Origin: Pleomorphomonas sp. PLEO
GTDB lineage: Bacteria; Pseudomonadota; Alphaproteobacteria; Rhizobiales; Pleomorphomonadaceae
Direction of reading: 5' to 3'
Assembly: GCF_041320595.1 (NCBI RefSeq)
Contig: NZ_CP166625.1
Coordinates: 4,276,001-4,340,000, forward strand
Length of the DNA stretch: 64,000 nt
A model generated the notes under the pieces. That model was not told where the DNA came from. It did no database searches and saw only the letters and a list, made by a program, of their open reading frames with translations. The translations under genes were made by a program, and so were the position numbers. Shown here piece by piece: positions 28,916 to 39,281 of this stretch (positions are counted from its first letter, which is position 1; each line of letters begins with the position of its first letter).

Positions 28916-29154
28916 AGGCGCCCTCTCGAATGAAGCGAAGGGAGAAGCACAACGGTCTGCAGATAGGAACCTCGGAATCCTGCAACCCTCCCAAGCGCCA
29001 GCCGCGGTCTTTTTGCTGTGGACCCGGTCCGGCCAGCTTCCTAGAGTTCGGAAACATGCGGTAGTCGACCTCCGCGATGCCAGAGACGCCGCGGAAGACG
29101 GTGGTTTCGCCGGCCACTCGCCGCATGGGGACTTGTGAAGCAGGGATTATTCAC

Positions 29155-30402
29155 ATGAGGATTGCCGTTCTCGGCGCCGGCGTCATCGGCACCACCACCG
29201 CCTATTATCTCGCCAAGGCAGGGCATGAGGTCACCGTCTACGACCGTCAGACCGGCCCGGCGCTCGAAACCAGTTTCGCCAATGCCGGTGAGATCTCGCC
29301 AGGCTATTCGACACCCTGGGCAGCGCCAGGCATTCCGCTCAAGGCCATGAAATGGCTGTTCATGCAGCATGCACCGCTTATTCTCCGGCCGACGCTCGAT
29401 CCGCACGTGCTGCCCTGGATGCTGTCGCTTCTGATGAACTGCACCTCGGCGGCCTACGTCCGCAACAAAGGGCGCATGCTGCGTATCGCCGGCTACTCGC
29501 GCGAATGTCTGATCGCGCTGCGCGAGGAAACCGGCATCGCCTATGACCACCGTTCGCAAGGCACAGTGCAGCTGTTCCGTACACAGAAGCAGTTTGATCA
29601 TGCGGGCCGCGACACAGAGGTGCTCGCAGCGGACGGCGTGCCGTTCGAAATCCTCGATCGGGAAGGTGTCGCCAGTGCCGAGCCGGCGCTCGCCGCCGTG
29701 AAGGACAGCTTCGTTGGCGGTCTGCGTCTGCCGCTTGACGAGACGGGAGACTGCTATCTCTTCACCAATGCACTGGCGAAGATCGCCGAGGGGTTGGGCG
29801 TCCGCTTTCGCTATGGCGTATCAATCTCCAGCATCGAGACCTCTGGGGGCGCGGTGAGCGCGATTCTCACCTCTGAGGGCAGGATCAGTGCCGATCACTA
29901 CGTGCTGGCTCTTGGCTCCTGGTCGCCCATCCTCAGCCGGGCCATCGGCCTCAAGCTGCCGGTTTATCCGGTAAAGGGCTATTCGCTCACCGCCGACATC
30001 ACCGACGAGACGCACGCTCCGATATCCACCGTGCTCGACGAAACCTACAAGGTGGCCCTCACCCGGCTCGGTAGCCGCCTCCGTGTCGGGGGCATGGCCG
30101 AAATTGGCGGCTATAGCACCGACCTGCCGTCGACCCGGCGCGACACGCTTGAATACGTCGCCAGCAGCCTTTTTCCCTGCGGCGATCTCAAGGCTGCGGA
30201 ATACTGGTCGGGTTTGCGGCCGATGACACCGGATGGCACACCAATCATCGGCGCTACGCGCTATGGCAACCTCTCGCTCAACACCGGCCATGGCACGCTT
30301 GGCTGGACGATGTCTTGCGGTTCGGCTCGGGCGCTCTCCGACCTGATTTCCGGTCGCAAGCCGGACATCGAAACGGGAGACCTGTCCATCGACCGCTACT
30401 GA
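29155..30402 (+). CDS. dadA: D-amino acid dehydrogenase small-subunit-like FAD oxidoreductase
   Basis: A 415-residue FAD-dependent oxidoreductase that probably deaminates D-amino acids to 2-oxo acids at the inner membrane, passing electrons to quinone. The dinucleotide-binding motif is at the N-terminus ([21 protein letters not shown]), followed by [17 protein letters not shown]. The C-terminus has [18 protein letters not shown] and [19 protein letters not shown], all typical of DadA. I use the ATG at 29155 because the Rossmann motif begins there; the frame is open 26 codons upstream. No alanine racemase gene is adjacent. Confidence 0.85.
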   Translation: MRIAVLGAGVIGTTTAYYLAKAGHEVTVYDRQTGPALETSFANAGEISPGYSTPWAAPGIPLKAMKWLFMQHAPLILRPTLDPHVLPWMLSLLMNCTSAAYVRNKGRMLRIAGYSRECLIALREETGIAYDHRSQGTVQLFRTQKQFDHAGRDTEVLAADGVPFEILDREGVASAEPALAAVKDSFVGGLRLPLDETGDCYLFTNALAKIAEGLGVRFRYGVSISSIETSGGAVSAILTSEGRISADHYVLALGSWSPILSRAIGLKLPVYPVKGYSLTADITDETHAPISTVLDETYKVALTRLGSRLRVGGMAEIGGYSTDLPSTRRDTLEYVASSLFPCGDLKAAEYWSGLRPMTPDGTPIIGATRYGNLSLNTGHGTLGWTMSCGSARALSDLISGRKPDIETGDLSIDRY

Positions 30403-30519
30403 CCTGCCGGACACCACAACCAGATCAGAAGTAGTCCCCATGCCAATCGGAGAGATTGAAGCCGCTTCGATGATTGGCTAGCACTGAAACCGGAGTGCCC
30501 AGCAACCCGGGGGAATCAC

Positions 30520-31449
30520 ATGTTACTGGCCTGCGGCGACGCGCTGATCGATTTCGTGCCTGTGAAGTCGGCCGACGGCCGGGATGCCTACGTGCCGGCG
30601 GTCGGCGGCTCCTGCCTCAACATCGCCGTCGCCATGTCGCGCCTCGGCGCGCTCACCGGCTTCGTCGGCGGCGTTTCCAACGACATGTTCGGTGCGATGA
30701 TCGCCGATCACCTCAAGGTCTCCGGCGTATCGCTACGCTACGTCCGCCATTCCGACGACGAGACCACACTGGCCTTCGTCCGTTTCGTGAACAACGAACC
30801 GCATTACGCCTTCTACGACGAGACGACCGCCGCGCGCTTGTGGACTTATCGTCCCGACAGCATCCCCTTCCCGGCCATCGAGGCGCTGCATGTCGGCTCC
30901 ACCACGCTGATCAACGAACCTGTCGCTTCGCAGTATCTCGCCCTGTTCAAGGCGGCGAAGGGTAAGACGACGCTGTCGTTCGATCCCAACTGCCGCCCGA
31001 CGCTGACGCGCGACAAGGCTGCCTATACGGCGCGCATGGCCGAGTTCGCCAAGACCGCCGATATCGTCCGCATGTCCGATATGGACTTCGACTTCCTGTT
31101 CGGCGGCAACGACTTCGAGGGCAAGGCCAAGGAAATCCTGGCCGGTGGAGCGGCGCTGTTCATCGTCACCCGTGGTGGTGACGGCGTTATTGCTTGGCAC
31201 CCGACGGCCGGTCGGGTCGAGGTCCCCGCGCCTGTCACCAAGGTCGTCGACACCATCGGCGCGGGCGACACGTTCCAGGGCTCCTTCCTGGTAGCGCTCA
31301 AGGAGGCGGGACGGATCGCACGACCGGCGCTGGAAGCGATCAGCCGCGACGAACTCGCCGCCGCCCTCGCCTTCGGCACGCGTTGCGCTGCCATTACCTG
31401 TTCGCGGGCCGGTGCCAACCCGCCGTGGCGAGCCGAACTTCAGGGATAA
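30520..31449 (+). CDS. fructokinase-like PfkB family sugar kinase
   Basis: A 309-residue ribokinase-family protein. The N-terminal glycine motif VGGSCLNIAVAMSRLG and the C-terminal PfkB signature DTIGAGDTFQGSFLVAL, with its catalytic Asp, are intact. LSFDPNCRP is typical of fructokinases. It probably phosphorylates fructose to fructose 6-phosphate, but other sugars are possible. GGGGGAA lies before the ATG. No transporter or regulator is adjacent. Confidence 0.83.
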   Translation: MLLACGDALIDFVPVKSADGRDAYVPAVGGSCLNIAVAMSRLGALTGFVGGVSNDMFGAMIADHLKVSGVSLRYVRHSDDETTLAFVRFVNNEPHYAFYDETTAARLWTYRPDSIPFPAIEALHVGSTTLINEPVASQYLALFKAAKGKTTLSFDPNCRPTLTRDKAAYTARMAEFAKTADIVRMSDMDFDFLFGGNDFEGKAKEILAGGAALFIVTRGGDGVIAWHPTAGRVEVPAPVTKVVDTIGAGDTFQGSFLVALKEAGRIARPALEAISRDELAAALAFGTRCAAITCSRAGANPPWRAELQG

Positions 31450-31547
31450 CGGCCTTTGAGGCCCGGGTAGTGGCGCTAGCCGGAGGCTGGCTTCGTCAAA
31501 TCTTAACCAGTGACTGCCAACATTCCCCGCAAGGTGGGACATGTGTG

Positions 31548-31856
31548 ATGTCGGTTGAGCAGCGAAACGGGGTAAGGCGGCGGACGCTCCGGGCAGCGAA
31601 GATCGTCTATGGCGACTATCGCTATATCGTCGACTGCGTCGTGCGGGACACCAGTTCCGGTGGCATGCGCGTGCGCTGTGAGCATTCTCGCGAGATTCCG
31701 CAAGACTTCTTCATTTTCGACCCGACGGAACAATCCTTACGCCGGGCCGAAGTGATGTGGAGACGCGAAAATGAGCTCGGCCTGCAGTTCACAGGCGAGC
31801 CCATCTATATTCATGAGAGCCACGACCCCCGGCACGCCCGCTTCCGTTTCATGTAG
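31548..31856 (+). CDS. single-domain PilZ protein
   Basis: A 102-residue protein that is one PilZ domain. The c-di-GMP-binding motifs are visible: an Arg-rich N-terminus (RNGVRRRTLR, fitting RxxxR) and DTSSGGMRVRC (fitting D/N-x-S-x-x-G). AAGGTGGG lies upstream of the ATG at 31548. It could act as a c-di-GMP effector through a protein partner. It converges on the HxlR gene with 17 bases between. The window also encodes a PilZ-bearing chemoreceptor and a GGDEF-EAL protein. Confidence 0.82.
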   Translation: MSVEQRNGVRRRTLRAAKIVYGDYRYIVDCVVRDTSSGGMRVRCEHSREIPQDFFIFDPTEQSLRRAEVMWRRENELGLQFTGEPIYIHESHDPRHARFRFM

Positions 31857-31873
31857 CGCGGCGCCGGTTTGGC

Positions 31874-32263
31874 TTAGTGCTCGCTGGTCTCAGAGGCTGG
31901 CGCGTAGGCTTTCGCCCAATCATGCAAAGCATCGCCAACCGTGCGCAGGGCCTTGCCGGCTTCCGACATCTCGTATTCGACGCGTGGCGGCGCCTGCTCA
32001 TAATCGTGACGAACGATGAGGCCGGACTTTTCAAGGTCGCGCAGTTGCGCGGCCAGCATATGCTGGGTGATGCCGGGAATACCACGTCGCAGCTCGTTGA
32101 AGCGCTTGGGGCCTTCCGACAGAAGGCACATGATCTCGCCCTTCCACTTGCCGGTAATGGCCTTGAGACCGCGCTGAACGACTGAAAGATACTCCTGCAG
32201 CTCGACCGAGCAGTTAAGGCGGCCCGATGCGGCAAGTGGCTCAAGCCCTAGGTCGAAAGACAT
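31874..32263 (-). CDS. HxlR family transcriptional regulator
   Basis: A 129-residue winged-helix regulator. The HxlR pattern is clear: VVQRGLKAITGKWKGEIMCL, then GPKRFNELRRGIPGITQHML, LRDLEKSGLIVRHDY and PRVEYEMSEAGKAL. I prefer the ATG at 32263 because GGAG lies five bases upstream; the frame is open 33 codons further. HxlR proteins often sense redox or reactive carbonyl stress through a Cys; here a Cys lies just before the HTH (NCSVELQEYL) and another in IMCLL. It lies downstream of fhs on the same strand, with no known target. Confidence 0.85.
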   Translation of the reverse strand: MSFDLGLEPLAASGRLNCSVELQEYLSVVQRGLKAITGKWKGEIMCLLSEGPKRFNELRRGIPGITQHMLAAQLRDLEKSGLIVRHDYEQAPPRVEYEMSEAGKALRTVGDALHDWAKAYAPASETSEH

Positions 32264-32380
32264 CGTACTCTCCAAATCACGCTCGAAAAGCATACCGTTG
32301 CCCCCATGAAATAGGGTCATTGCCCCCGGTGCGAAAGCGCAAACCGCAGGCCCGGACATCACAAGAGCGTGCTTGATGAC

Positions 32381-34066
32381 CTAGCTGAGACCCACCACCT
32401 TTCCCTCGCCGTCAAGGCCAATGCGGTTGGCTGCCGGCACTCGCGGCAACCCCGGCATGGTCATGATCGACCCGCAGATGGCGACGATGAATTCTGCGCC
32501 GGCGGCAAGGCGTACGTCACGAACCGGCAGGATATGACCGACCGGCGCGCCCTTGCGTTGCGGGTCGGCACTGAACGACGACTGCGTCTTGGCGATGCAG
32601 ACAGGGAAGGCCCCGAAGCCGCGCTCCTCATACTCGGCGAGCTTGCGAGCGGCACGGCTGTCGTATTCGACGGACGCGGCGCCATAGATTTCGCGGGCCA
32701 CTGTCTCGATCTTGGCTGCGAGCGGCAGGTCGTCCGGATAAAGAAGGGCAAACGGTTGGCGGCGAGGCGCGTCAAGGATTTTGAGAACGGCCTGCGCCAG
32801 ATCCTCAGCGCCACGGCCACCGTCGGCGAAATGAGTGGCCAGCGCCACCGGCGCCCCCACTTCGGCGCATAACGCCTTGAGACGGGCGACCTCGGCGTCA
32901 GTATCACTGCCGAAGCGGTTGATGGCCACAATCACGTCGAGGCCGAACTTGTGCAGGTTTTGCAGATGACGTGCCAGATTGGCAAAGCCAGCTTCCATCG
33001 CCGCGACGTTCTCGACGTTGAGATCTTCCTTGGCAACGCCACCATGCATCTTCAGCGCGCGAATGGTGGCGACCAACACGGCGGCGTCGGGCTGCAGGCC
33101 CGCTTTGCGGCACTTGATATCGAGGAATTTTTCGGCGCCGAGATCAGCGCCGAAACCGGCCTCGGTCACCACCACATCGGAAAGACCGAGCGCCGTTTCC
33201 GTGGCGATCACCGAGTTGCAGCCGTGGGCGATATTGGCAAAAGGCCCGCCGTGGACAAAAGCTGGCGTGCCCTCCAGCGTCTGAACGAGGTTGGGCTGCA
33301 GCGCATCCTTCAGCAGCACCGCCATGGCACCGGCGGCGCTCACAAGGTCAGCCGTGGCATAAGAGCGGGCGTCGAGCTCGCCGATAACGATGCGCTTGAG
33401 GCGGCGCTCCAAATCGGCAAGGTCGGTGGCCAGGCAGAAGATCGCCATCACTTCCGAGGCGACGGTGATATCGAAGCCGTCCTCGCGCGGAAAACCATTG
33501 GCGCTGCCGCCCAGGCCATTGACCTGATGGCGCAGCATGCGGTCGTTCATGTCGAGGACGCGCCGCCAGGTCATGCGTCGGCCGTCGAGTCGCGGCTCAC
33601 TGCCCCAGTAGATATGATTGTCGATCAGCGCGGACAGGAGATTATGTGCCGCGGTGATCGCGTGAAAATCGCCGGTGAAATGAAGGTTGATCGCCTCCAT
33701 CGGCACGACCTGTGAATGACCACCGCCCGCCGCCCCGCCTTTGACGCCGAAGCAGGGACCGAGTGATGGCTCACGCAGGCAAATGCTCGCCTTGCGTCCG
33801 AGCCGGGAGAGCGCATCGCCAAGGCCGACGGTGGTGGTCGTCTTGCCCTCGCCGGCGGCGGTCGGCGTTATGGCGGTGACCAGTACCAGCTTGCCGCGCG
33901 GCCGCTGGCGGGCCTCGGACACGAAACCATGCTCGATCTTGGCGATATGGCGGCCGTAGGGGATCAGTGCGTCTCCAGGGATGCCTAACCGATCCGCCAC
34001 CTCCTGAATCGGCTTGAGACGGGCGGCGCGGGCGATCTGGATGTCGTCAAGCATGGGCGCACTCAT
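32381..34066 (-). CDS. fhs: formate-tetrahydrofolate ligase
   Basis: A 561-residue enzyme that makes 10-formyl-THF from formate, THF and ATP. The P-loop [18 protein letters not shown], the segment [40 protein letters not shown] and [17 protein letters not shown] are diagnostic. Length is full. GGAAACC precedes the ATG. Fhs supports one-carbon supply for purines and serine-linked metabolism. The guanine deaminase gene is divergent upstream. Confidence 0.96.
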   Translation of the reverse strand: MSAPMLDDIQIARAARLKPIQEVADRLGIPGDALIPYGRHIAKIEHGFVSEARQRPRGKLVLVTAITPTAAGEGKTTTTVGLGDALSRLGRKASICLREPSLGPCFGVKGGAAGGGHSQVVPMEAINLHFTGDFHAITAAHNLLSALIDNHIYWGSEPRLDGRRMTWRRVLDMNDRMLRHQVNGLGGSANGFPREDGFDITVASEVMAIFCLATDLADLERRLKRIVIGELDARSYATADLVSAAGAMAVLLKDALQPNLVQTLEGTPAFVHGGPFANIAHGCNSVIATETALGLSDVVVTEAGFGADLGAEKFLDIKCRKAGLQPDAAVLVATIRALKMHGGVAKEDLNVENVAAMEAGFANLARHLQNLHKFGLDVIVAINRFGSDTDAEVARLKALCAEVGAPVALATHFADGGRGAEDLAQAVLKILDAPRRQPFALLYPDDLPLAAKIETVAREIYGAASVEYDSRAARKLAEYEERGFGAFPVCIAKTQSSFSADPQRKGAPVGHILPVRDVRLAAGAEFIVAICGSIMTMPGLPRVPAANRIGLDGEGKVVGLS

Positions 34067-34196
34067 GGTTTCCGGCAGGGACGATAAGTGAAAAGAGGTA
34101 GCCGGATCGGACTTTTCTATTGTCTCGGTAGGATATCTCGTCTCTTCTGAGCCGTGAGATGGGCATTAGCCCTCCCCCTCCCTCACGGAGCCCCCG

Positions 34197-35537
34197 TTGA
34201 CACTCTCCGATCGACTTCCTTCTGACCGCACTCTGGTACGTGGTCGTGTGTTGAGCTTCAAGCGGCGCCCGCAAGGGGCCGGCGACGCGGACGCCTATAC
34301 CTATCTTGAAGATGGTGTCATCGTCATTGACGGGGGAAGGGTGACCGATGTTGTCGACGCCGACGAGATTGGGCGCGTAGGGGGCAAGGGCGTCGTCCTG
34401 CACGATTTTTCCGGCAAGCTGATCCTGCCGGGCTTCATCGACACCCATATTCACTTCCCTCAGACGCAGGTGATCGCCTCCTACGGCGAACAACTACTCG
34501 AATGGCTGACGAGGTACACCTTTCCCGCCGAGTCGCGCTACGGAGATCCGGATTTCGCGGCGGCTCAAGCCAGCTTCTTCATCGACGAACTCCTGCGCAA
34601 CGGCACCACAACGGCGGTCTGCTACGGCTCAGTCCATAAAGGCTCAGCCGAGGCGCTGCTCGCCGAGAGCGAACGCCGGGGTACCGCGATGTTCGTCGGC
34701 AAGACGGCTATGGACCGAAATGCGCCGCCGGATCTGCTCGATAGCGCCCAATCGGCGTATGACGATACGGCCGCGCTGATTGCTGCTTGGCATGGGCACG
34801 GCCGCCAGAAGGTGGTCATCACACCCAGGTTCGCCATCACCTCGACACCGGAACAACTGGAAGCGTTGGGCAGCCTTGCTCGGGCTCATCCGGAATGTCT
34901 GGTGCAGACTCACCTATCGGAAAATCTTGAGGAAATCGCCACGGTGCGGCGCCTGTTCCCGGACCGCGCCGACTATCTCGACGTCTATGATCACTACGGC
35001 CTCGTCGGCGCTAATAGCTTGATGGGGCACGCAATCCATCTGACGTCCCGCGAGATCCTGCGCATGTCGGAAAGCGGCGCCGTCGCCGTGTTTTGCCCGA
35101 CCTCGAACCTCTTCATCGGCTCTGGTCTGTTCGACTACAAGGGCCTTGAGGGCGGCTCCCATCCCGTACGGATCGCGCTGGCCACCGACGTTGGTGGCGG
35201 CACCAGCTACTCGATGCTGGCAACGGCGGCAGAGGCCTACAAGGTGATGCAGCTCAAGGGACAGAAGCTTTCGGCCATCGAGGCCTTTCACCTGATGACG
35301 CGCGGCAACGCCGATGCGCTCGGCGAACCGGACCTAGGCCGCATAGCTCCCGGGGCGCACGCCGATCTCGTGGTGCTCGACAGCTCGGCCACGCCGGCGA
35401 TGGCGCATCGCCTCGCGGCGGGCAACTGCGATCTGGAGGAAGAGCTGTTCGTCCTCATGACGCTCGGCGGCGAGCGGAATGTGCACGAGGTGTACGTTGG
35501 CGGCCGGCCGCAGGGGCTGCTACGAGCTGCCAGCTGA
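34197..35537 (+). CDS. guaD: guanine deaminase
   Basis: A 446-residue amidohydrolase converting guanine to xanthine and ammonia. Zinc ligands and active-site motifs are LPGFIDTHIHFPQTQ, CLVQTHLSENLEEI, SLMGHAIHLTSREI and ATDVGGGTSYSML. AVFCPTSNLFIGSGLF is also typical of guanine deaminases. The start is a TTG with GGAG six bases upstream. It is divergent from fhs, and both bear on purine metabolism. Confidence 0.9.
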   Translation: MTLSDRLPSDRTLVRGRVLSFKRRPQGAGDADAYTYLEDGVIVIDGGRVTDVVDADEIGRVGGKGVVLHDFSGKLILPGFIDTHIHFPQTQVIASYGEQLLEWLTRYTFPAESRYGDPDFAAAQASFFIDELLRNGTTTAVCYGSVHKGSAEALLAESERRGTAMFVGKTAMDRNAPPDLLDSAQSAYDDTAALIAAWHGHGRQKVVITPRFAITSTPEQLEALGSLARAHPECLVQTHLSENLEEIATVRRLFPDRADYLDVYDHYGLVGANSLMGHAIHLTSREILRMSESGAVAVFCPTSNLFIGSGLFDYKGLEGGSHPVRIALATDVGGGTSYSMLATAAEAYKVMQLKGQKLSAIEAFHLMTRGNADALGEPDLGRIAPGAHADLVVLDSSATPAMAHRLAAGNCDLEEELFVLMTLGGERNVHEVYVGGRPQGLLRAAS

Positions 35538-35845
35538 CCGCCGATTCGCGCGCCGCCCTGCCGTCCGGATGTACTCCGCCGTTTTTTCGACCCCTATAAA
35601 GAATAGCTTGCCACGGTGGGATGGCCCAAGTTAGCATCTATGAAATCGATTGCTGAAGACGGTTGGAAGTTTGAAAAACGAAGGTCGATCCCCGCGGTTG
35701 AGCTGGGTATTCAGACGTCCTCGTATTTCACTGAAATCTTCGCAACGTTTCGATTGCACGTCGGGCATTGTGGAAGGGGAGGCTTTCGCAATGTCATGAG
35801 TCGAGATGCCGACCGTTGCCGATAAGGCCGGTCAGGGAGGACAAT
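35538..35845. other. intergenic region
   Basis: No supported gene. Short open frames have no recognisable product. I see no strong palindrome, only moderately AT-rich DNA around 35640-35740 that may include the promoter of the next gene. Confidence 0.4.
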
Positions 35846-36637
35846 GTGGCGCGAGACCTGCCGTTTTCGATCCAGCTGCATTCGGCGCGGCTGTTTCCAC
35901 CCGTGACGGATCATCTGCCGCGCCTCGCCGCGCTCGGCTATACCAATGTCGAACCGACAGACATTCTCTACGAAGATCCGGCGGCGCTCCGCGAATCCCT
36001 TGATGAAAGCGATCTTACGGCCCTAAGCGGACATTTTTCGCTGCACCTGTTGGAGGATGCCCCGGACACCGCCTGCCGTATCGCCGAAACGCTGGGCATG
36101 CGACTGATCGTCTGCCCCTTCGTGCCAGTAGACGTGCGTCCAACCATCACCGATGAATGGCGGCACTTCGGCGATCGCCTGGCCGGCATTGCCCGGCTGC
36201 TGCGCTCCCGTGGCTTCGATTTTGCCTGGCACAATCACGACTACGAGTTTCGGCCACTTCGAGACGGGTCGATGCCGATCCAGCACATTGCCGCCGATCC
36301 GGCCGTGCACCTCGAAGTCGACGTCGCCTGGGTGGCTCTTGCCGGCATTGATCCACAACCGTGGCTCGAGGGCTACGCCGGCCGCATCGCCGCCGTCCAC
36401 GTCAAGGATGTCGCGCCACGCGGCAGCCGCATCAATGAAGACGGCTGGGCAGATGTCGGGACGGGCATTGTGCCTTGGCCCAAGCTGTGGAAAGCGGCGA
36501 TCGCAACTGGTGCGTCGCTGCTCGTCGCCGAGCACGACAATCCCTCGGATTTCGATCGCTTTGCCCGCCGCAGCATCGATGCCATGCGCACCTTCACCAA
36601 CATGACGACCGCTGAGCCCGCGCTCGCAGCAAGGTGA
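35846..36637 (+). CDS. sugar phosphate isomerase/epimerase-like TIM-barrel protein
   Basis: A 263-residue protein of the xylose isomerase-like TIM-barrel family. Typical features are FSIQLHSARLF at the first strand, LAALGYTNVEPTD, FAWHNHDYEFRPL, VHLEVDVAWVALAGIDP, RIAAVHVKDVAP and LLVAEHDNPSDF. The conserved Glu, Asp and His residues fit a divalent-metal site. Substrate is unknown. I chose a GTG start at 35846 because GGAGG lies five bases upstream. The gene stands alone. Confidence 0.78.
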   Translation: MARDLPFSIQLHSARLFPPVTDHLPRLAALGYTNVEPTDILYEDPAALRESLDESDLTALSGHFSLHLLEDAPDTACRIAETLGMRLIVCPFVPVDVRPTITDEWRHFGDRLAGIARLLRSRGFDFAWHNHDYEFRPLRDGSMPIQHIAADPAVHLEVDVAWVALAGIDPQPWLEGYAGRIAAVHVKDVAPRGSRINEDGWADVGTGIVPWPKLWKAAIATGASLLVAEHDNPSDFDRFARRSIDAMRTFTNMTTAEPALAAR

Positions 36638-36778
36638 GACATCGTTATTGCGATACGATTTCCCTTACCCCCACAACCAAGCCTGCTTGGCAACGTGGCA
36701 AAGCATTCACGCGCCGATAGGCGGCTTACTGAAGCTCCGCGCAAAGCGGCTGGCAACTCTTTGAATTTGCGGGAAAGA

Positions 36779-36855
36779 TGGTCGGAGTGGCGTGATTCGA
36801 ACACGCGACCCCCTGCTCCCGAAGCAGGTGCGCTACCAGGCTGCGCTACACTCCG
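36779..36855 (-). tRNA. tRNA-Pro (CGG)
   Basis: The cloverleaf is complete. The acceptor CGGAGTG pairs with CACTCCG. The anticodon stem CCTGC/GCAGG encloses loop TTCGGGA with anticodon CGG. The T-loop is GTTCGAATC. The CCA end is encoded (36779-36781). Confidence 0.95.
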
Positions 36856-37085
36856 TACCGTTGGTGGGGCGGTGTATAGCCTCCCCTCCCCGCCTCCGCA
36901 AGCCCCAAAATCACACTTGTGGATCAGGGGTTTTGCGCGTCCCCGATCCCTTCGCAAAACCGCCGCCAGCGCTGCGATATTGCCAGCATGTGACAGACTT
37001 CGTCCTCGTGATAAGTCGTAGCAGCGTTGTTGCAGTCGGCTCATGTTGCGGCTATATCGTGCGAACCGCGGCCGAGGCCGCCGGA

Positions 37086-37160
37086 TGGGGTGTCGCCAAG
37101 TGGTAAGGCAGCGGATTTTGATTCCGCCATCCGTAGGTTCGAATCCTGCCACCCCAGCCA
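37086..37160 (+). tRNA. tRNA-Gln (TTG)
   Basis: The cloverleaf is complete. The acceptor TGGGGTG pairs with CACCCCA. The anticodon stem GCGGA/TCCGC encloses loop TTTTGAT with anticodon TTG. The T-arm contains GTTCGAATC, and CCA is encoded at the end. It is divergent from tRNA-Pro, 230 bases away. Confidence 0.95.
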
Positions 37161-37393
37161 CTTCCAACTAAGTCAAACATTTGAGGCCTTGCGCCGGTTT
37201 TGCGCGGTCCGGCGGCGTGATAACTCAATTGACCTCGGCGATTATAGGGATGGAAGTCTTCGGAAGCTGACGACCGATTCACGGATTGCGATTCGGACGC
37301 GTTGCCGTCGTTTGAGAAATATCGGGGGTCTTGCACATTCCCCAAAGGACCGGCGATGATCGTCCGAGAGAGCAAGCGGAAGGGAATTCAGGC

Positions 37394-37990
37394 ATGGCCG
37401 AGAGACACCAGGAACGCCTCATCGATGCTCTGCTGCGAACGATCGAACGCCACATCCTGCCCTTGACACGAGTCGGCGTCGCCAACGGCAACAAGGTGTT
37501 CGGCGCCGCACTCATCGACAAGAAGACCTATTCGGTGGTTCTCGCCGGGACCAACAACGAGATGGAAAATCCTCTTTGGCACGGCGAAGTGCACACCATC
37601 AAGAAATTCTACGAAATCAAGGAACGGCCGAATACGAGCGATCTGCTGTTCCTATCGACACATGAGCCTTGCTCAATGTGTCTGTCGGCAATCACCTGGG
37701 CCGGCTTCGACAATTTTTTCTATTTCTTCAGCCATGAGGATTCACGGGACGCCTTCTCCATTCCGCATGACCTTCGAATACTCAAGGAAGTATTCACGCT
37801 GGAGCCAGGCGGCTACCGGCGGAGCAATACCTTCTGGCACAGCGAGCATATCGCCGATTTGATTGCCACTTGCGACACCGCCGTCCAAGAAGAGTTTCAG
37901 GCGCGCTCCGAGAGTATCCGAGCGGAATACTCCGCACTGTCTGCGACCTACCAGCAGGGCAAGCTACAGACCGACATCCCCTTGAAATAG
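37394..37990 (+). CDS. nucleoside/nucleotide deaminase-like zinc enzyme
   Basis: A 198-residue member of the cytidine deaminase-like fold. The zinc and proton-shuttle motif is LWHGEVHTIKKFY, and the second motif is STHEPCSMCLSAITWAGFDN (PCxxC). A C-terminal extension of about 90 residues distinguishes it from the short tRNA adenosine deaminase TadA. Substrate is unknown: a base, nucleoside or modified nucleotide is possible. I use the ATG at 37394; GGAAGGGA lies upstream. It follows tRNA-Gln by 233 bases. Confidence 0.75.
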   Translation: MAERHQERLIDALLRTIERHILPLTRVGVANGNKVFGAALIDKKTYSVVLAGTNNEMENPLWHGEVHTIKKFYEIKERPNTSDLLFLSTHEPCSMCLSAITWAGFDNFFYFFSHEDSRDAFSIPHDLRILKEVFTLEPGGYRRSNTFWHSEHIADLIATCDTAVQEEFQARSESIRAEYSALSATYQQGKLQTDIPLK

Positions 37991-38040
37991 GCGGGCCGGC
38001 CGCATCGAAATCCATGCCCCGCGCAGGCGAGTGGATTTCA

Positions 38041-39204
38041 TCAAGCGCCGGGCGGCTTGGTCGGCGGCACGGTGGAGGGCATATCCTCGTCTCTCAGCTC
38101 GGTGAGCCACTCGCGCCAGATGGCGACAAGCAGCGCCATCAGCACTGGGCCGATGAACAGGCCGAGAAAGCCCATCGTCTTCACACCGCCGATGAGGCCG
38201 AAGAAAGTCGGCAGGAAGGGCAGCTTAATGGGACCGCCGACGAGGCGCGGGCGCAGCGTCTTGTCGACGATGAACAGCTCGACCGTTCCCCAGACAAGCA
38301 ACGCCGCACCTGCGACCACTTGCCCGCTGGCGACAAGGTAGAGCGAAATCAGCGTAAAACTCAGCGGGGCGCCGCCCGGGACGAGCGCCATGACGCCGGT
38401 GATCACACCCAAAATGGCTGGCGAGGGGACACCGGCGATCCAATAGGCGACGCCGAGCACAATGCCCTCCCCGATGGCGATCAGCGTCATGCCGGTAACG
38501 GTCGAACTGATGGTGGCCGGCACAATGCGCGATATGCGAGCCCAGCGCGTCGGCAGGATGCGCTCGCCGACGAGATCGATCTGCGCCACCAAGGCGCTGC
38601 CGTCCTTATAGACGAAAAACAGCGCGATCATCATGAACAACAGCGCCAGCACCAGACGGAAGGCCTCTCCGCCGGCCGTCATGATCGCCCTGTAAATATT
38701 GCCGATATTGGCGCCGGATGTCATCTGGATGAGTTCACCGATAGCCCCTGGCGGGCCGACGTGCAGGGTCCACTGCTCGGCCAGCCAGTCCCCCACCATC
38801 GGCAGAGCGGCGATCCATGGTGGCACGGCCACGCCGCTACGATTGGCCTCCAGCAGCCAGTTGAACCAGACCTTGAACTCGTCGAAGGCAAAACCGACGG
38901 CCATCAGCATCGGAACGACGAGGAACAGAAGGATGCACAAGAGAGCGATCGAGGCGCTGAGTTTGGTGTTGCCATGACAAAGCCGCGTCAGATCGCGAAA
39001 CAGCGGCCAAGTGGCGAACCCAATCACCAGTGCGGCAAGCACAGGCGTGATGAACCCACTGAAAAAGTAGATGCCGGCGATGACAACCAGCAGCAGCAGC
39101 CACCGCGCGGCGGCGATCAGCGGCACGATCGGTACGCGGCCGGAGGGAACGGCGCCAAGCCAGCGCGGCTGGTCTTTTGTCACGGGAGTTCGCAGATCGG
39201 TCAC
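38041..39204 (-). CDS. AI-2E family transporter (UPF0118)
   Basis: A polytopic membrane protein of about 387 residues. It has the family layout: two helices near the N-terminus (ARWLLLLVVIAGIYFFSGF and PVLAALVIGFATWPLF), a long periplasmic or cytosolic central domain, then helices containing EGIVLGVAYWIAGVP, GVITGVMALVPGGAPLSF and GFLGLFIGPVLMALLVAIWREW. The family is named after an autoinducer-2 exporter claim; many members have other roles, including Na/H exchange. The start is uncertain: GTG at 39204 has AAGG upstream, while an ATG at 39252 is also possible. Confidence 0.82.
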   Translation of the reverse strand: MTDLRTPVTKDQPRWLGAVPSGRVPIVPLIAAARWLLLLVVIAGIYFFSGFITPVLAALVIGFATWPLFRDLTRLCHGNTKLSASIALLCILLFLVVPMLMAVGFAFDEFKVWFNWLLEANRSGVAVPPWIAALPMVGDWLAEQWTLHVGPPGAIGELIQMTSGANIGNIYRAIMTAGGEAFRLVLALLFMMIALFFVYKDGSALVAQIDLVGERILPTRWARISRIVPATISSTVTGMTLIAIGEGIVLGVAYWIAGVPSPAILGVITGVMALVPGGAPLSFTLISLYLVASGQVVAGAALLVWGTVELFIVDKTLRPRLVGGPIKLPFLPTFFGLIGGVKTMGFLGLFIGPVLMALLVAIWREWLTELRDEDMPSTVPPTKPPGA

Positions 39205-39281
39205 GGGGGGGCCTTTTCGTCGGAACACGCGGGCAGCTGGTTTATGGTCCATCGCCGGGATGGCCGCAACCACTGCGCAGG